The position numbers and the translations under genes are program-made. The notes beneath the pieces are model-generated. The model was not told the DNA's origin. It made no database searches and was given only the letters and a program-made list of their open reading frames with translations. This document shows positions 17,492 to 26,524 of a stretch of 64,000 bases of DNA, piece by piece (the stretch's first letter is position 1; each line of letters begins with the position of its first letter). The DNA is taken from contig NZ_BAAAZE010000002.1 of NCBI RefSeq assembly GCF_039536745.1, positions 110,587 to 174,586 on the forward strand. The letters run 5' to 3'. The DNA comes from Actimicrobium antarcticum. Lineage in GTDB: Bacteria > Pseudomonadota > Gammaproteobacteria > Burkholderiales > Burkholderiaceae_D.

Positions 17492-19228
17492 ATGACCCTG
17501 TCTCCTCATCTGCTGCGCCTCGCGCGCATGCTCAAACCATTTCGCGGCCGTCTCGGGCTGGCCTTTCTCGGCATGATGGTGACTGCCTCGACCGAACCGA
17601 TGTTTCCGGCGGTGATGAAGGTCCTGCTCGACAAGGGCTTTGTCGGCGAGTCGACGATTCCGTTGTGGATGGTGCCGCTGGCAATCATCGGCATGTTCGT
17701 GCTGCGAGGTGCATCGACCTTCCTGACCACGTACATGATGACCTGGGTCTCGACGCATTTGCTGAACATCCTGCGCCGCCAGATGTTCAGCCGGCTGCTC
17801 GATGTACCGGCAGATTTCTATGCCGGCACATCGGTGGGCCGGGTCATCAACTCGATGATGTTCGAAGTCCAGCAGATCATCGAAATGGTCACCAAGGTGT
17901 TCACCTCGCTGATCCGCGACAGCCTGACGGTGATCGTGTTGCTGGCATTTTTGCTCTGGCTGAACTGGCGCCTGACCATCGTCGCGCTGATCCTGTTGCC
18001 GCTGATTGCCGTGGTCGTGCGCTTGACCGGCAAACGCCTGCGTACGCTGACCCGGGGATTCCTGGACGTCAATGCCGAGCTGACCCAGGTCATCGAAGAA
18101 ACCACCCGCGCACAGCAGGTCATCAAGATTTTCGGTGGCCATGATTACGAAAAAATCCGCTTCGAACAGCGCGCCGGCAAACTGCGCAGCTACTCGATGC
18201 GCATGGCCAGCACCTTTGCCGCGACCGTACCGATCACGCAGGTGATGGCGGCGTGCGCGGTCTCGGTAGTGATCGTGATTGCGCTGATCCAGTCGGGTCA
18301 GAACATGATCACGGCTGGCGGCTTCGTCTCGTTCATCACCGCGATGCTGATGTTGCTGACACCACTCAAGCATCTGGCCGAAGTCAACGGACCACTGCAG
18401 CGCGGCATTGCCGCTGCCGAAGCCGTCTTCGCCCTGATCGACACGCCCTCCGAGCGCAGCAGCGGCAAGGAACTGACTGGTCGCTCGGTCGGGCACATCG
18501 AATTCAGGAACGTCACCTTCGCGTATCAGGACCAGCAAGTGCCGGCGCTATCGGGCATCAACCTGACCATTCATCCCGGCGAAACCGTCGCCTTCGTCGG
18601 GATTTCCGGCGGCGGCAAATCGACACTGGTGAATCTGGTGCCGGGTTTTCATAGCCCGCAGTCTGGTGAAATTTTTCTCGACGCCGAACCCATCGAATCG
18701 ATCTCGCTGACCAGCCTGCGCGCCCAGATGGCGATGGTCAGCCAGAACGTCGTGCTGTTCGACGACACGGTCGCAGCCAACATTGCCTACGGCGACGCGC
18801 AACCGGACCGCCAGCGCATCGAAGCCGCCGCCCATGCAGCCCACCTGACCGAGATGGTCGCCGCCTTGCCGAAAGGGTTCGACACACCCATCGGCGACAA
18901 CGGCAGTCGCCTGTCCGGTGGCCAGCGTCAGCGTATGGCGATTGCCCGCGCGATTTACAAGGATGCACCGATCCTGATCCTCGACGAAGCCACCTCGGCA
19001 CTCGACAACGAGTCGGAACGCGCGGTCCAGTCTGCCCTGATCAAGCTGATGCAAAACCGCACCACGCTGGTCATCGCCCACCGGCTCTCGACCATCGAAC
19101 GGGCGGACCGCATCGTGGTGCTGGTGAGCGGACATATCGTCGAACTTGGCACCCATGCCGAACTACTTGCGCACAATGGCGTCTACGCTAGTCTGCACCA
19201 CTTGCAGTTTGAAAAGGAAGCCGTCTGA
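17492..19228 (+). CDS. msbA: Lipid A export ABC transporter, ATP-binding/permease protein MsbA
   Basis: 578-residue half transporter that flips core-lipid A across the inner membrane as a homodimer. Residues ~15-310 form the six-helix transmembrane domain. The nucleotide-binding domain follows, with Walker A GISGGGKST (near 370), signature LSGGQRQR (near 474), Walker B ILILDEATSALD (near 495) and the switch His in VIAHRLST. Length and the N-terminal pattern are normal for MsbA. The stop TGA overlaps the ATG of a 48-codon ORF (TGATG), and waaF follows, giving an LPS operon. The general exporter class is certain; the MsbA assignment rests on similarity and on the waaF context. Confidence 0.92.
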   Translation: MTLSPHLLRLARMLKPFRGRLGLAFLGMMVTASTEPMFPAVMKVLLDKGFVGESTIPLWMVPLAIIGMFVLRGASTFLTTYMMTWVSTHLLNILRRQMFSRLLDVPADFYAGTSVGRVINSMMFEVQQIIEMVTKVFTSLIRDSLTVIVLLAFLLWLNWRLTIVALILLPLIAVVVRLTGKRLRTLTRGFLDVNAELTQVIEETTRAQQVIKIFGGHDYEKIRFEQRAGKLRSYSMRMASTFAATVPITQVMAACAVSVVIVIALIQSGQNMITAGGFVSFITAMLMLLTPLKHLAEVNGPLQRGIAAAEAVFALIDTPSERSSGKELTGRSVGHIEFRNVTFAYQDQQVPALSGINLTIHPGETVAFVGISGGGKSTLVNLVPGFHSPQSGEIFLDAEPIESISLTSLRAQMAMVSQNVVLFDDTVAANIAYGDAQPDRQRIEAAAHAAHLTEMVAALPKGFDTPIGDNGSRLSGGQRQRMAIARAIYKDAPILILDEATSALDNESERAVQSALIKLMQNRTTLVIAHRLSTIERADRIVVLVSGHIVELGTHAELLAHNGVYASLHHLQFEKEAV

Positions 19229-19374
19229 TGATCACCCCAGCCATACCAGCCATGCCAGCCATGCAAGCCACATCCGTCCTACCCGCCATTTCCCTGCCAG
19301 TACCTGATCGTCTGCCGCACGAAATTCATGCCGTCGAATCGTTGTGTCTGATGGGTCGCGTGGCCCGCAAGTGA
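19228..19374 (+). CDS. Possible 48-residue bridging peptide between msbA and waaF
   Basis: A 48-codon ORF starting MITPAIPAMPAMQATS fills the whole gap between msbA and waaF. Its ATG overlaps the msbA stop (TGATG at 19226-19230) and its TGA overlaps the waaF ATG (TGATG at 19372-19376). A Shine-Dalgarno-like AAGGA lies about 9 bases before its start, inside the end of msbA, while waaF has no good site of its own. The first part is low complexity (Pro-Ala-Met, from a CCAGCCATGC-type repeat). It may be a real small protein or mainly a translational-coupling leader. No family recognised. Confidence 0.4.
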   Translation: MITPAIPAMPAMQATSVLPAISLPVPDRLPHEIHAVESLCLMGRVARK

Positions 19375-20396
19375 TGCGCACGCTGGTGATCTCGCCGAAC
19401 TGGATCGGCGACGCGGTCATGGCGCAGCCGTTGCTGCAACTGCTCAGGCAAGCCCATCCGGATCGACCGATCGATGTACTGGCACCAGCCTGGGTCGCAC
19501 CGGTCTGGTACGCGATGGCCGAAGTCGACAGCGTGATCGAAACCCCATTCCGGCACGGCGCGCTGCAATTGCGCGAGCGCTGGACCTTTGCGCGGCAATT
19601 GCGTCAGCGCGGCTACGCGGACGCTTACGTCCTTCCGAACACCCTCAAATTCGCCCTGATTCCCTGGCTGGCCGGTATCCCGCAGCGGGTGGGTTATGTC
19701 GGCGAAATGCGCTACGGCTTGCTCAATGTCGTGCACCGCCAGGACAAACTTGCGCCGCGGCCCATGGTGGCGTTTTATGCCGCACTGGCCAACCCGCCGG
19801 CCACCGTGGTGCCGCTGCCGGCGCAACTGCCGCGGCCGACTCTGATGGTGGATGAGACTTCCCGGACTGCAACATTCCAGCAATCCGGACTGGCCTCCGA
19901 CCGACCTCTGGTGGTCTTCGCACCCGGTGCCGAATTTGGCGCCGCCAAGCGCTGGCCGATTACGCATTTTGCCGAACTCGCGCGCTTGCTCGAAGAGGCC
20001 GTGCCCGATGTGCAGATCGTGATCCTCGGGTCGAAAAAAGATCTGCCGATAGGCGACGCGATTGTCACCTTGTCACCGGCCACCAACAATCTGGCGGGCG
20101 CGACGCCATTGCGGGATGCCATTGCGATCATTGCCCAAGCCGATGCAGTGATCAGCAATGATTCCGGGTTGCTGCATATTGCCTCGGCACTGAACCGCAA
20201 GATCGTGGCGCTGTACGGACCGACCGATCCGAACCATGCGCCACCGTTTTCGGATGTGTCGCGCTCGCTGTCTCTGGGGCTGGAATGTGCGCCATGCCGG
20301 CAACGGGAGTGTCCGCTTGGGCACCATCGGTGCATGAAGGACATGTCTGCAGAAATGGTGATGGGGGCGCTGCGGGAGATGGATGGCGGGGGGTGA
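19374..20396 (+). CDS. waaF: Lipopolysaccharide heptosyltransferase II
   Basis: 340-residue GT-B enzyme of family 9 that adds the second heptose to the LPS inner core from ADP-heptose at the inner membrane. N-terminus MRTLVISPNWIGDAVMAQPLL is the WaaF signature. The C-terminal half has VFAPGAEFGAAKRWP, ISNDSGLLHIASAL (nucleotide-sugar site) and ALYGPTDPNHAPP. The ATG at 19374 gives the family start; a GTG at 19344 in the same frame is less likely. Cys-rich ECAPCRQRECPLGHHRC near the end is typical for this subfamily. Placed right after msbA, with translation probably coupled through the 48-codon ORF. Confidence 0.93.
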   Translation: MRTLVISPNWIGDAVMAQPLLQLLRQAHPDRPIDVLAPAWVAPVWYAMAEVDSVIETPFRHGALQLRERWTFARQLRQRGYADAYVLPNTLKFALIPWLAGIPQRVGYVGEMRYGLLNVVHRQDKLAPRPMVAFYAALANPPATVVPLPAQLPRPTLMVDETSRTATFQQSGLASDRPLVVFAPGAEFGAAKRWPITHFAELARLLEEAVPDVQIVILGSKKDLPIGDAIVTLSPATNNLAGATPLRDAIAIIAQADAVISNDSGLLHIASALNRKIVALYGPTDPNHAPPFSDVSRSLSLGLECAPCRQRECPLGHHRCMKDMSAEMVMGALREMDGGG

Positions 20397-20401
20397 GTTG
20401 A

Positions 20402-20424
20402 CTGGCGGTTGTCGCAACCGCCAG
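20402..20424. terminator. Perfect 10-bp hairpin between convergent waaF and trmB
   Basis: CTGGCGGTTG and CAACCGCCAG separated by TCG, six bases after the waaF stop. There is no T-run, but its position between two converging genes and its perfect stem suggest a bidirectional terminator or an RNA 3' end stabiliser. Confidence 0.55.
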
Positions 20425-20467
20425 AAACCTCGGCCATTGCAACTCCGCAATCACGATTCCTCAGCCG

Positions 20468-21184
20468 TCAAACCTTCTCGAACACCACATCCCACACGCC
20501 GTGCCCCAGCTTCACGCCGCGGTTTTCAAACTTGGTCACCGGCCGATACGCCGGTCGTGGCGCATAGCCATCGGCGGTGTTTTTCAAGCCCGGCTCGGCA
20601 CCCAATACCGCCAGCATCTGCTCGGCATATTCCTGCCAATCTGTCGCGCAATGCAGATAGCCGCCCGGCGCAATCCGTGACGCCAGCAATTGCACCAGTG
20701 GCGCCTGCAACAACCGTCGCTTGTTATGGCGCGCCTTGTGCCAGGGGTCCGGGAAGAAGACATGCGCGCCAGCCAGCGAGAGCGGGGCGATCATGTGCGT
20801 CAGGACTTCGACGGCGTCGTGCTGGATCAGGCGCAGGTTCTGCAGCTCCTGCTCGCCGATCAGCTTGAGCAGGCTGCCGACACCCGGTGTGTGGACTTCC
20901 ACGCCAATAAAATTTTTCTCGGGCATCAGTGCGGCGATTTTGGCGCTGGTTTCTCCCATGCCGAAGCCGATTTCAAAAATCGTTGGCGCGCTGCGGCCAA
21001 AGGCCTCGTCCAGCGCGATCGGCGCCTTGGTGTAGGGAATGCAAAACTGCGGTCCCAGTGTCTCGATCGATCGTGCCTGCGCCGTCGACAGGCGTCCGGC
21101 GCGCGTGACAAAGCTGCGGATGCGGTGTTCGGTCGGGTCGTAGAACATGAGTTTGCGGGTGTCGCTGGATGGCTGGTCGGTCAT
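20468..21184 (-). CDS. trmB: tRNA (guanine-N7-)-methyltransferase
   Basis: 238 residues. Methylates G46 of tRNAs at N7 using S-adenosylmethionine. The Rossmann-fold SAM site is FEIGFGMGETSAKIA, and the family-specific FFPDPWHKARHNKRRLL motif (catalytic Asp and substrate-binding basic cluster) is intact. TDWQEYAEQML and TKFENRG near the C-terminus are also typical. The start is taken as the ATG at 21184 (MTDQPSSDTRKL); an upstream in-frame start at 21232 lacks support. A tRNA gene lies 77 bases upstream on the same strand. Confidence 0.95.
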   Translation of the reverse strand: MTDQPSSDTRKLMFYDPTEHRIRSFVTRAGRLSTAQARSIETLGPQFCIPYTKAPIALDEAFGRSAPTIFEIGFGMGETSAKIAALMPEKNFIGVEVHTPGVGSLLKLIGEQELQNLRLIQHDAVEVLTHMIAPLSLAGAHVFFPDPWHKARHNKRRLLQAPLVQLLASRIAPGGYLHCATDWQEYAEQMLAVLGAEPGLKNTADGYAPRPAYRPVTKFENRGVKLGHGVWDVVFEKV

Positions 21185-21261
21185 GCGGAATACTCTGTCG
21201 GTCGGGGAAGAAAGCGCTAATAAAAAAGGCACGATGGAGCGGGTGCCTGATTCTGTCGGTC

Positions 21262-21335
21262 TGGAGCGGGTGAAGGGAATCGAACCCTCGTCGTAAGCTT
21301 GGGAAGCTTCTGCTCTACCATTGAGCTACACCCGC
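21262..21335 (-). tRNA. tRNA-Gly (anticodon CCC)
   Basis: 74 bases including an encoded CCA. Acceptor GCGGGTG pairs with CACCCGC, D-arm GCTC/GAGC, anticodon loop TTCCCAA with CCC at positions 34-36, T-arm GAGGG-TTCGATT-CCCTT. The anticodon stem GAAGC/GCTTA has one G-A mismatch at its outer pair. Reads GGG codons. Confidence 0.95.
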
Positions 21336-21456
21336 GAGAGCCGGATTATACGTCGGTTTTGGCGTCGGTCGGCAACTCACCGCCGCGGTGTGGCCAGCAA
21401 GACCTTGAATCCTGACCTTGCCGGAAGTTGCGTCGTGCACCCCGTATCCAGCACGC

Positions 21457-23484
21457 TCACCGCGATTCCCACCGCGCCCGTTGCTCGCGCCACGCCGCGT
21501 CAGCCGCATCCGCCCGCATCGGTTTGTAATAGTAATAACCCTGCACAAAATCCACGCCCATTCCCTGCAGCAGACCGACCTCGGCGGCCGTTTCGGCACC
21601 CTCGGCCACGACATCCAGCCCCAGCGTGTGCGCCAGCATCATGATGACTTCGGCGATCTGGCGCTTGTCGTCGAGGAGGTCCATCTGGCTGACGAACGAG
21701 CGGTCGATTTTCAGGGTGTCGATCGGCAGGCGGCGCAAGTGGCTGAGTGACGAGTAGCCGGTGCCGAAATCGTCGAGCGACAGTTTCACGCCGAGTGCTT
21801 TGAGCTGCCGGAAAATGTCCAGCGCATGCTCCGGGTCGGCCATGACCGTACTTTCGGTCAATTCCAGTTTCAGGGTGCCGGCCAGGATGCCGGTGTCGGT
21901 CAGCGTTTGCGCGACCAGGTCGACCAGGCCGTCGTCGGAGAGCTGCATGGCCGACAGATTCACGCTCATCGTCAACGGCAGTCCGCTGTCTTGCTGCCAG
22001 AGTCGCAGCTGGCGGCAGGCATGTTCGAGGATCCAGCTGCCCATCGCGCCGATCAGACCGATCTCTTCGGCCACCGGGATGAATTCGGCCGGACCGACCT
22101 CGCCGTACACCGGGTGTTCCCAGCGCAGAAGTGCCTCGAACCCGCGGATCAGACCGTCGTTCGGGGACACGATCGGCTGGTAGGCCAGCCATAGTTCGCC
22201 GCGGCCCTGCGCCTGCCGCAGGGCCGATTCGAGCTGCAGGCGGCGCAAGGCTTTTTCCTGCATGGCCGTGTCGAACATGACCCAGCGCGCGCGGCCTTGC
22301 TGCTTGGCGTGGTACATGGCGATGTCGGCGTCGCGCAGCATGTTCTGTACGTCGGCGTAACCGGTCGTGCTCAGGGCAATGCCGATACTGGCCGTGACGG
22401 TGACCTGCTGTTCGTCCAGCACGAAGGCATCGGCCATCGCACTGATCAGCCGCTCGGCCACGCGCGCGGGGACGCGCTCGTGCCGGATATTGTCGAGCAG
22501 GATCGTAAATTCGTCGCCGCCCATGCGTGCCACGAGATCCTCGCCACCGTCGTCGCCGTCGCTTTCGCCGCGCGAAACCAGGTCGGTCTGACGCAACGAG
22601 GCGCTCAGGCGGTTGGCAGCGGCGATGATCAGCTGGTCGCCGGCGTGATGTCCCAGACCATCGTTGATGGCTTTGAATCGGTCCAGGTCGACGAACAGGA
22701 CGCTGAACTGATAGCCAGGTACGCGCAAAGCGCGTAACTGCGCCTGCTGCAGGCGGTCGAGGAACAACTTGCGGTTGCCCAGTTGGGTCAGCGGGTCGTG
22801 CAGCGCGTCGTGCATCAACCGGACCTTGGTGCGCTTGCGTTCCACCACGCGTCCGAGCTGGATGCCGATTTGGGCCATCAGACGCAAGACCGTTTCTTCC
22901 GGCGTCTGGTGTCGCATGCTGAAGAACTCGAGCACCGCGACCACTTCGGTGCCGATCACCACCGGAAACGCGAACAACGAGCGCAAGCCTGCGCGCTCCG
23001 CTTCGGGCAGGCGCGGATAGGCATCGGCGTCAGGACTGCCAACGTTGATCCAGGCCGGTGTACCGCTTGCCCACACCCTGCCAGGCAGCCCCACTCCGGG
23101 TCCGAAGGCGATCGATGCAGTCAGTGCGCGCAGCGCGTCGTAGCTGCCGTTGCTGTCGTCGCGCCAGAGAGCAGTGGACGTCAACACGGAATCTGCGCCG
23201 CCATCGACCAGCAGCAAATGGCCCAGCGGCCAGTCGGCGAATTTGCAGACGGCGGCGAGCGCATGACGCATTGCGTCTTCCACACTATCGGCCTCATTGG
23301 AGGCCGCAGCAATTGTTTCGAGCAGGGCGATTTCCTGTTTCCGACGAAACAGGTCGCGCATTCCACGTTCGGCGATTGCTTCGGCTTCCGCGCGCGCGGC
23401 GGATTCTCGCCGAAGGCGCCGTTTCAGGAGTGTGATTTCGGCGTCGACAAGTGCCGACGCCGTGTCATTGATGGAATCGGACAT
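21457..23484 (-). CDS. GAF-GGDEF-EAL cyclic-di-GMP enzyme, partner of H-NOX
   Basis: 675 residues. Order: N-terminal coiled stretch (~20-45), GAF domain (~50-200), GGDEF (~230-390, intact MGGDEF near 321), EAL (~415-660). The EAL domain keeps FEALLRW, VNLSAMQ, ELTES, DDFGTGYSS, LKIDRSF and VAEGAET, so phosphodiesterase activity is likely. The GGDEF domain keeps its active motif but the RxxD inhibitory site is missing, replaced by an acidic insertion (ESDGDDGGED). The start is set at the ATG at 23484 (MSDSIND); it lies inside the H-NOX gene, a 20-base overlap, so the two are co-translated. Known H-NOX proteins bind and control neighbouring cyclic-di-GMP enzymes; this pair likely does the same. 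No signal peptide: soluble. Confidence 0.92.
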   Translation of the reverse strand: MSDSINDTASALVDAEITLLKRRLRRESAARAEAEAIAERGMRDLFRRKQEIALLETIAAASNEADSVEDAMRHALAAVCKFADWPLGHLLLVDGGADSVLTSTALWRDDSNGSYDALRALTASIAFGPGVGLPGRVWASGTPAWINVGSPDADAYPRLPEAERAGLRSLFAFPVVIGTEVVAVLEFFSMRHQTPEETVLRLMAQIGIQLGRVVERKRTKVRLMHDALHDPLTQLGNRKLFLDRLQQAQLRALRVPGYQFSVLFVDLDRFKAINDGLGHHAGDQLIIAAANRLSASLRQTDLVSRGESDGDDGGEDLVARMGGDEFTILLDNIRHERVPARVAERLISAMADAFVLDEQQVTVTASIGIALSTTGYADVQNMLRDADIAMYHAKQQGRARWVMFDTAMQEKALRRLQLESALRQAQGRGELWLAYQPIVSPNDGLIRGFEALLRWEHPVYGEVGPAEFIPVAEEIGLIGAMGSWILEHACRQLRLWQQDSGLPLTMSVNLSAMQLSDDGLVDLVAQTLTDTGILAGTLKLELTESTVMADPEHALDIFRQLKALGVKLSLDDFGTGYSSLSHLRRLPIDTLKIDRSFVSQMDLLDDKRQIAEVIMMLAHTLGLDVVAEGAETAAEVGLLQGMGVDFVQGYYYYKPMRADAADAAWREQRARWESR

Positions 23485-24004
23485 GGAACACGCATTTGGA
23501 TGCACCGTCGTGCATGCACTGTGGTTGCGTGATGTCGGCCTGTTCGTGGTAATGCGTGGCGGCGCCCAGCATGAAGCCTTCTGCCAGCGCGCACAGCTTG
23601 CGCGCCGAGCTGTAACCGATGACCAGGCCGCCATCGTCGCTGGCGCCGAAATCGAACATCGGCGTGTCCGCGCCGGGATACAGCTTGTGTACTTCAGGGT
23701 GTATGGTGTTGTTCAACGTCAGCAGGAAGCTGCGCGTATCAGTATGGCTCTGAAAAAAATCGGGAAGTCGCACCGCCAGCAAGGGAATGGCGCGCTGGCC
23801 GAACCAGCGCAGGATGTCCTGGGGTGGCAGATTCAGCGCCTTCGATGCGGCGCCCACCAGGGCGACGATTTCATCGTCAGCGTAGTTGCCGAGGGAGGTG
23901 TAGGCGCCAGACAGTTTCGCTTCATCGAGCAGCTTGTCCCAGGTCGCTTCGCCGAACTCGTTGCTGACGGCTTCTTCGAGTAAATTGAAAATGATGCCTT
24001 TCAT
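23465..24004 (-). CDS. H-NOX haem nitric-oxide sensor
   Basis: 179 residues, the usual length for a stand-alone H-NOX domain. Starts MKGIIFNLLEEAV after a GAGG ribosome site. Counting from this Met, the proximal haem ligand is His102 (NNTIHPEVH) and the propionate-binding YxSxR motif is Tyr131-Ser133-Arg135, exactly the positions known from the Thermoanaerobacter protein. Residue 140, a Tyr in oxygen-binding members, is Leu here, so selective NO binding is predicted. Overlaps the downstream GAF-GGDEF-EAL gene, its probable effector, linking NO to cyclic-di-GMP and hence to biofilm or motility. The stretch up to 24163 holds nothing else that I can support. Confidence 0.95.
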   Translation of the reverse strand: MKGIIFNLLEEAVSNEFGEATWDKLLDEAKLSGAYTSLGNYADDEIVALVGAASKALNLPPQDILRWFGQRAIPLLAVRLPDFFQSHTDTRSFLLTLNNTIHPEVHKLYPGADTPMFDFGASDDGGLVIGYSSARKLCALAEGFMLGAATHYHEQADITQPQCMHDGASKCVFHVRFHQ

Positions 24005-24163
24005 GTGCTGCCTCGCGACGTTCAATGTGTTGCTTATTATGCTCTTCGGCGGGGAAGTTTGTTGCATGCAATGTTGCTGTTGATCATGGCTGCCTCCCGT
24101 TCTCCCGGAAATGCCTGGGCCACCTCTATGCGTTGCCAACGCTGGCCGGGTCTCTGTAAACGG

Positions 24164-24201
24164 AAAACGCCCTCGTCACCTTGGCCAGGTCTCGGAGGGC
24201 G
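24164..24201 (-). terminator. Intrinsic terminator of the small fasciclin gene
   Basis: On the minus strand: CGCCCTC stem, 19-base loop, GAGGGCG, followed directly by TTTT. Lies 55 bases after the fasciclin stop. Confidence 0.65.
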
Positions 24202-24255
24202 CTCATGGGGCCGATGGCGCCGATTCATAGCGGCCATCGCATCCTGCTTGCAGTA

Positions 24256-24708
24256 TTACTTCGGCATCAGCACGGTATCAATGACGTGGATCACGCCGTT
24301 GTCGGCGACGATATCAGCAGCAGTGACTTTTGCCTTGTCGACGGTCACGCCGCCAGCGGTCGCCAGCGTCAATTCGGAGCCTTGTACGGTCTTGACCTTG
24401 CCGGCCTTGATGTCCTTGGCCATGACTTTGCCAGGAACCACGTGGTAGGTCAGCACCGAGGTCAGTTTGGCTTTGTCTTTGAGCAGCGCATCAAGATCTG
24501 CTTTCGGGACTTTTGCGAACGCTTCGTCGGTTGGTGCGAAGACGGTGAACGGGCCTTTGCCCTTCAGGGTATCGACCAGGCCGGCTGCTTGCAGTGCCGT
24601 GGTGAGCGTCTTGAAGTTCCCTGCACCGATAGCGGTATCGACGATGTCTTTGGCTTGGGCGGAGAATGCGGCGGTGGCGATGATGGTTGCGAGGAGTAAT
24701 TTTTTCAT
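24256..24708 (-). CDS. Secreted single fasciclin (FAS1) domain protein
   Basis: 150 residues. Signal peptide MKKLLLATIIATAAFSAQA, then one FAS1 domain with both conserved boxes: H1 (FTVFAPTDEAFAKVP) and the YHVVPGKV / NGVIHVIDTVLMP end. FAS1 domains act in cell adhesion and matrix interaction. Shine-Dalgarno AAGGAA sits before the ATG. A T-tailed terminator follows, so it is monocistronic. A second, two-domain paralogue is at 59677. Confidence 0.93.
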   Translation of the reverse strand: MKKLLLATIIATAAFSAQAKDIVDTAIGAGNFKTLTTALQAAGLVDTLKGKGPFTVFAPTDEAFAKVPKADLDALLKDKAKLTSVLTYHVVPGKVMAKDIKAGKVKTVQGSELTLATAGGVTVDKAKVTAADIVADNGVIHVIDTVLMPK

Positions 24709-24859
24709 GAAGTAATTCCTTTAGAAAATTGTGCGCAGAACAACAAAGAATATTGTTAGTTCGGCATCACTAAAACCAGACCACACCTTCTCACAGATTC
24801 GGAATCCGTGTTGAAGAGCGCTTGTTTCGCATTTAGTGTCAGTCAACCGGGCAAAGGGT

Positions 24860-26524
24860 ATGAACCATCGAAAACGCCTGCAGCAACAGGAAAACCTGGT
24901 GCAACGCCTGGCCGCCGTTCTCGGCAAGGACGGCCAGACCGTCGACGTCATGCAGACCCCTATTTCATGGGTGCTGGTCACCGCATTGTGGGCCTACAAG
25001 ATCAGGAAGGCGGTGCAGTTCGATTTCGTGGATTTTTCCACGCTGGCTGCGCGCTGTCATGATTGCCATGAAGAGTTGCGCCTGAACCGCCGGCTTGCAG
25101 CCGCGCTGTATCTGGATGTGGTTGCCATCACCGGCAGTGCCGACCAGCCGTCGCTGGATGGGGCCGGCGAGGCGATCGAGTACGCCGTCAGGATGCACGC
25201 ATTTTCCCAGCAGTCGCTATGGAGTTCACGCCTCGCGCTGCACCGCCTCACGACCGCCGATATCGACCAGCTGGCGATCCTGATGGCGCACTTTCATCAG
25301 GCTGCTGCGGTGGCTGGCGGCAGCAGCAGTGCCGGTACGCCGGCGTCCATCCGCCAGACCGCCGAGGAGACACTGGCGCTGATTGATTCCCGCATCACCG
25401 GCTCCGTGCAACGGCAACAACTGGCCCGCATCACTGACTGGCAAATTCTGCAGCATCAGCAACTCGACGCGCTATTCACTCTGCGCAAGACACAAGGCCA
25501 GGTCCGGGAATGCCACGGTGATCTGCATAGCGGCAATATTCTGACCGAGCACGGCGAAGTGATTCCGTTCGATTGCCTTGAGTTTGCGGTGCAGTTGCGC
25601 TGGATCGATGTGCTCAGCGAGATGGCGTTTATTTCGATGGATCTGCAATGTCACGCGCGTCCCGACCTGGCCAACCGGCTCCTCAATCAGTATCTGGAGA
25701 TCACCGGTGATTACGAAGGCGTTCCGGTGCTGCGTTATTACGAGGTGCAGCGGGCCCTGGTTCGCTGCAAGGTTGCCTTGTTGCGGAACGATCAGCACGT
25801 GTCCGATGCCGGGCCAGCGATGACACCGGCACAGCAGGCCAGGGATTACCTGGCGTTTTCGGCAGAGCACTGTGTGGCGCCGCCGGGCGCCATCCTGATC
25901 ACCCACGGTTACTCGGGTAGTGGCAAATCTACCGTGTCCGGCTGCGTGGCGACGATCGTTGGGGCGATCCGGATACGCTCCGACGTCGAACGCAAACGTC
26001 TGCATGGAATCACTGCCGGCGCCGGCGCCGGCGCCGTCGCTGCCGCCGCGCCGGATGGCGGAATTTATGCACAAGCCGGAACCACACTGACCTACCAGCG
26101 GCTAGGCGTGCTGGCGCGTGGCGTCCTCGCTGCCGGGCTGCCGGTAGTAATCGATGCTGCATTTTTAAAACGGGATCAGCGTGGTCTGTTCGAACGACTT
26201 GCACGGGAACTCGGCGTTCCTTTCCTGATTCTGGATTGCCAGGCCAGCGATGCCACGCTGCGTACACGTCTTGCTGCGCGGTCGCAGGATGTCTCGGACG
26301 CCGACGTCACGGTGCTTGTCAATCAGATGGCCCACGCTGATGCGTTATCGCCTGACGAGCTGAAGACCACGATAGTGTTCGACAGCGGGTTGGTTGCCAC
26401 CACGCAAGCCCTCATGGAGTTCATCGCACCGGTTTTGCGGAGGCTGAACATCCGCACCAATCCTGTTCCGCCAGCCGCCGCTGGTGCGTTTCAGGGTGGC
26501 GGCGTGATGGATCGCCCGACCTGA
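24860..26524 (+). CDS. Bifunctional aminoglycoside-phosphotransferase-like / P-loop kinase protein
   Basis: 554 residues. The N-terminal half is a small-molecule-kinase fold: HGDLHSGNIL (catalytic loop, near 218) and FDCLEF (metal-binding site). The C-terminal half is a P-loop kinase with Walker A GYSGSGKST near residue 350, followed by SDVERKRL, similar to gluconate/chloramphenicol kinase-type proteins. This fusion is common in proteobacteria; its substrate is not known. Start: ATG at 24860 with AAAGGG just upstream; a GTG at 24836 in frame is possible. Divergent from the fasciclin gene. Not evidence of drug resistance. Confidence 0.85.
   Translation: MNHRKRLQQQENLVQRLAAVLGKDGQTVDVMQTPISWVLVTALWAYKIRKAVQFDFVDFSTLAARCHDCHEELRLNRRLAAALYLDVVAITGSADQPSLDGAGEAIEYAVRMHAFSQQSLWSSRLALHRLTTADIDQLAILMAHFHQAAAVAGGSSSAGTPASIRQTAEETLALIDSRITGSVQRQQLARITDWQILQHQQLDALFTLRKTQGQVRECHGDLHSGNILTEHGEVIPFDCLEFAVQLRWIDVLSEMAFISMDLQCHARPDLANRLLNQYLEITGDYEGVPVLRYYEVQRALVRCKVALLRNDQHVSDAGPAMTPAQQARDYLAFSAEHCVAPPGAILITHGYSGSGKSTVSGCVATIVGAIRIRSDVERKRLHGITAGAGAGAVAAAAPDGGIYAQAGTTLTYQRLGVLARGVLAAGLPVVIDAAFLKRDQRGLFERLARELGVPFLILDCQASDATLRTRLAARSQDVSDADVTVLVNQMAHADALSPDELKTTIVFDSGLVATTQALMEFIAPVLRRLNIRTNPVPPAAAGAFQGGGVMDRPT

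Noticed and set aside
19230..19275. CCAGCCATGC-type short repeats as a CRISPR or mini-array
   Set aside because: Units are only about 9-10 bases, without spacers, and lie inside the 48-codon frame.
24836..24859. GTG start for the kinase fusion gene
   Set aside because: No ribosome site before it, while the ATG at 24860 has AAAGGG close by; kept only as an alternative.
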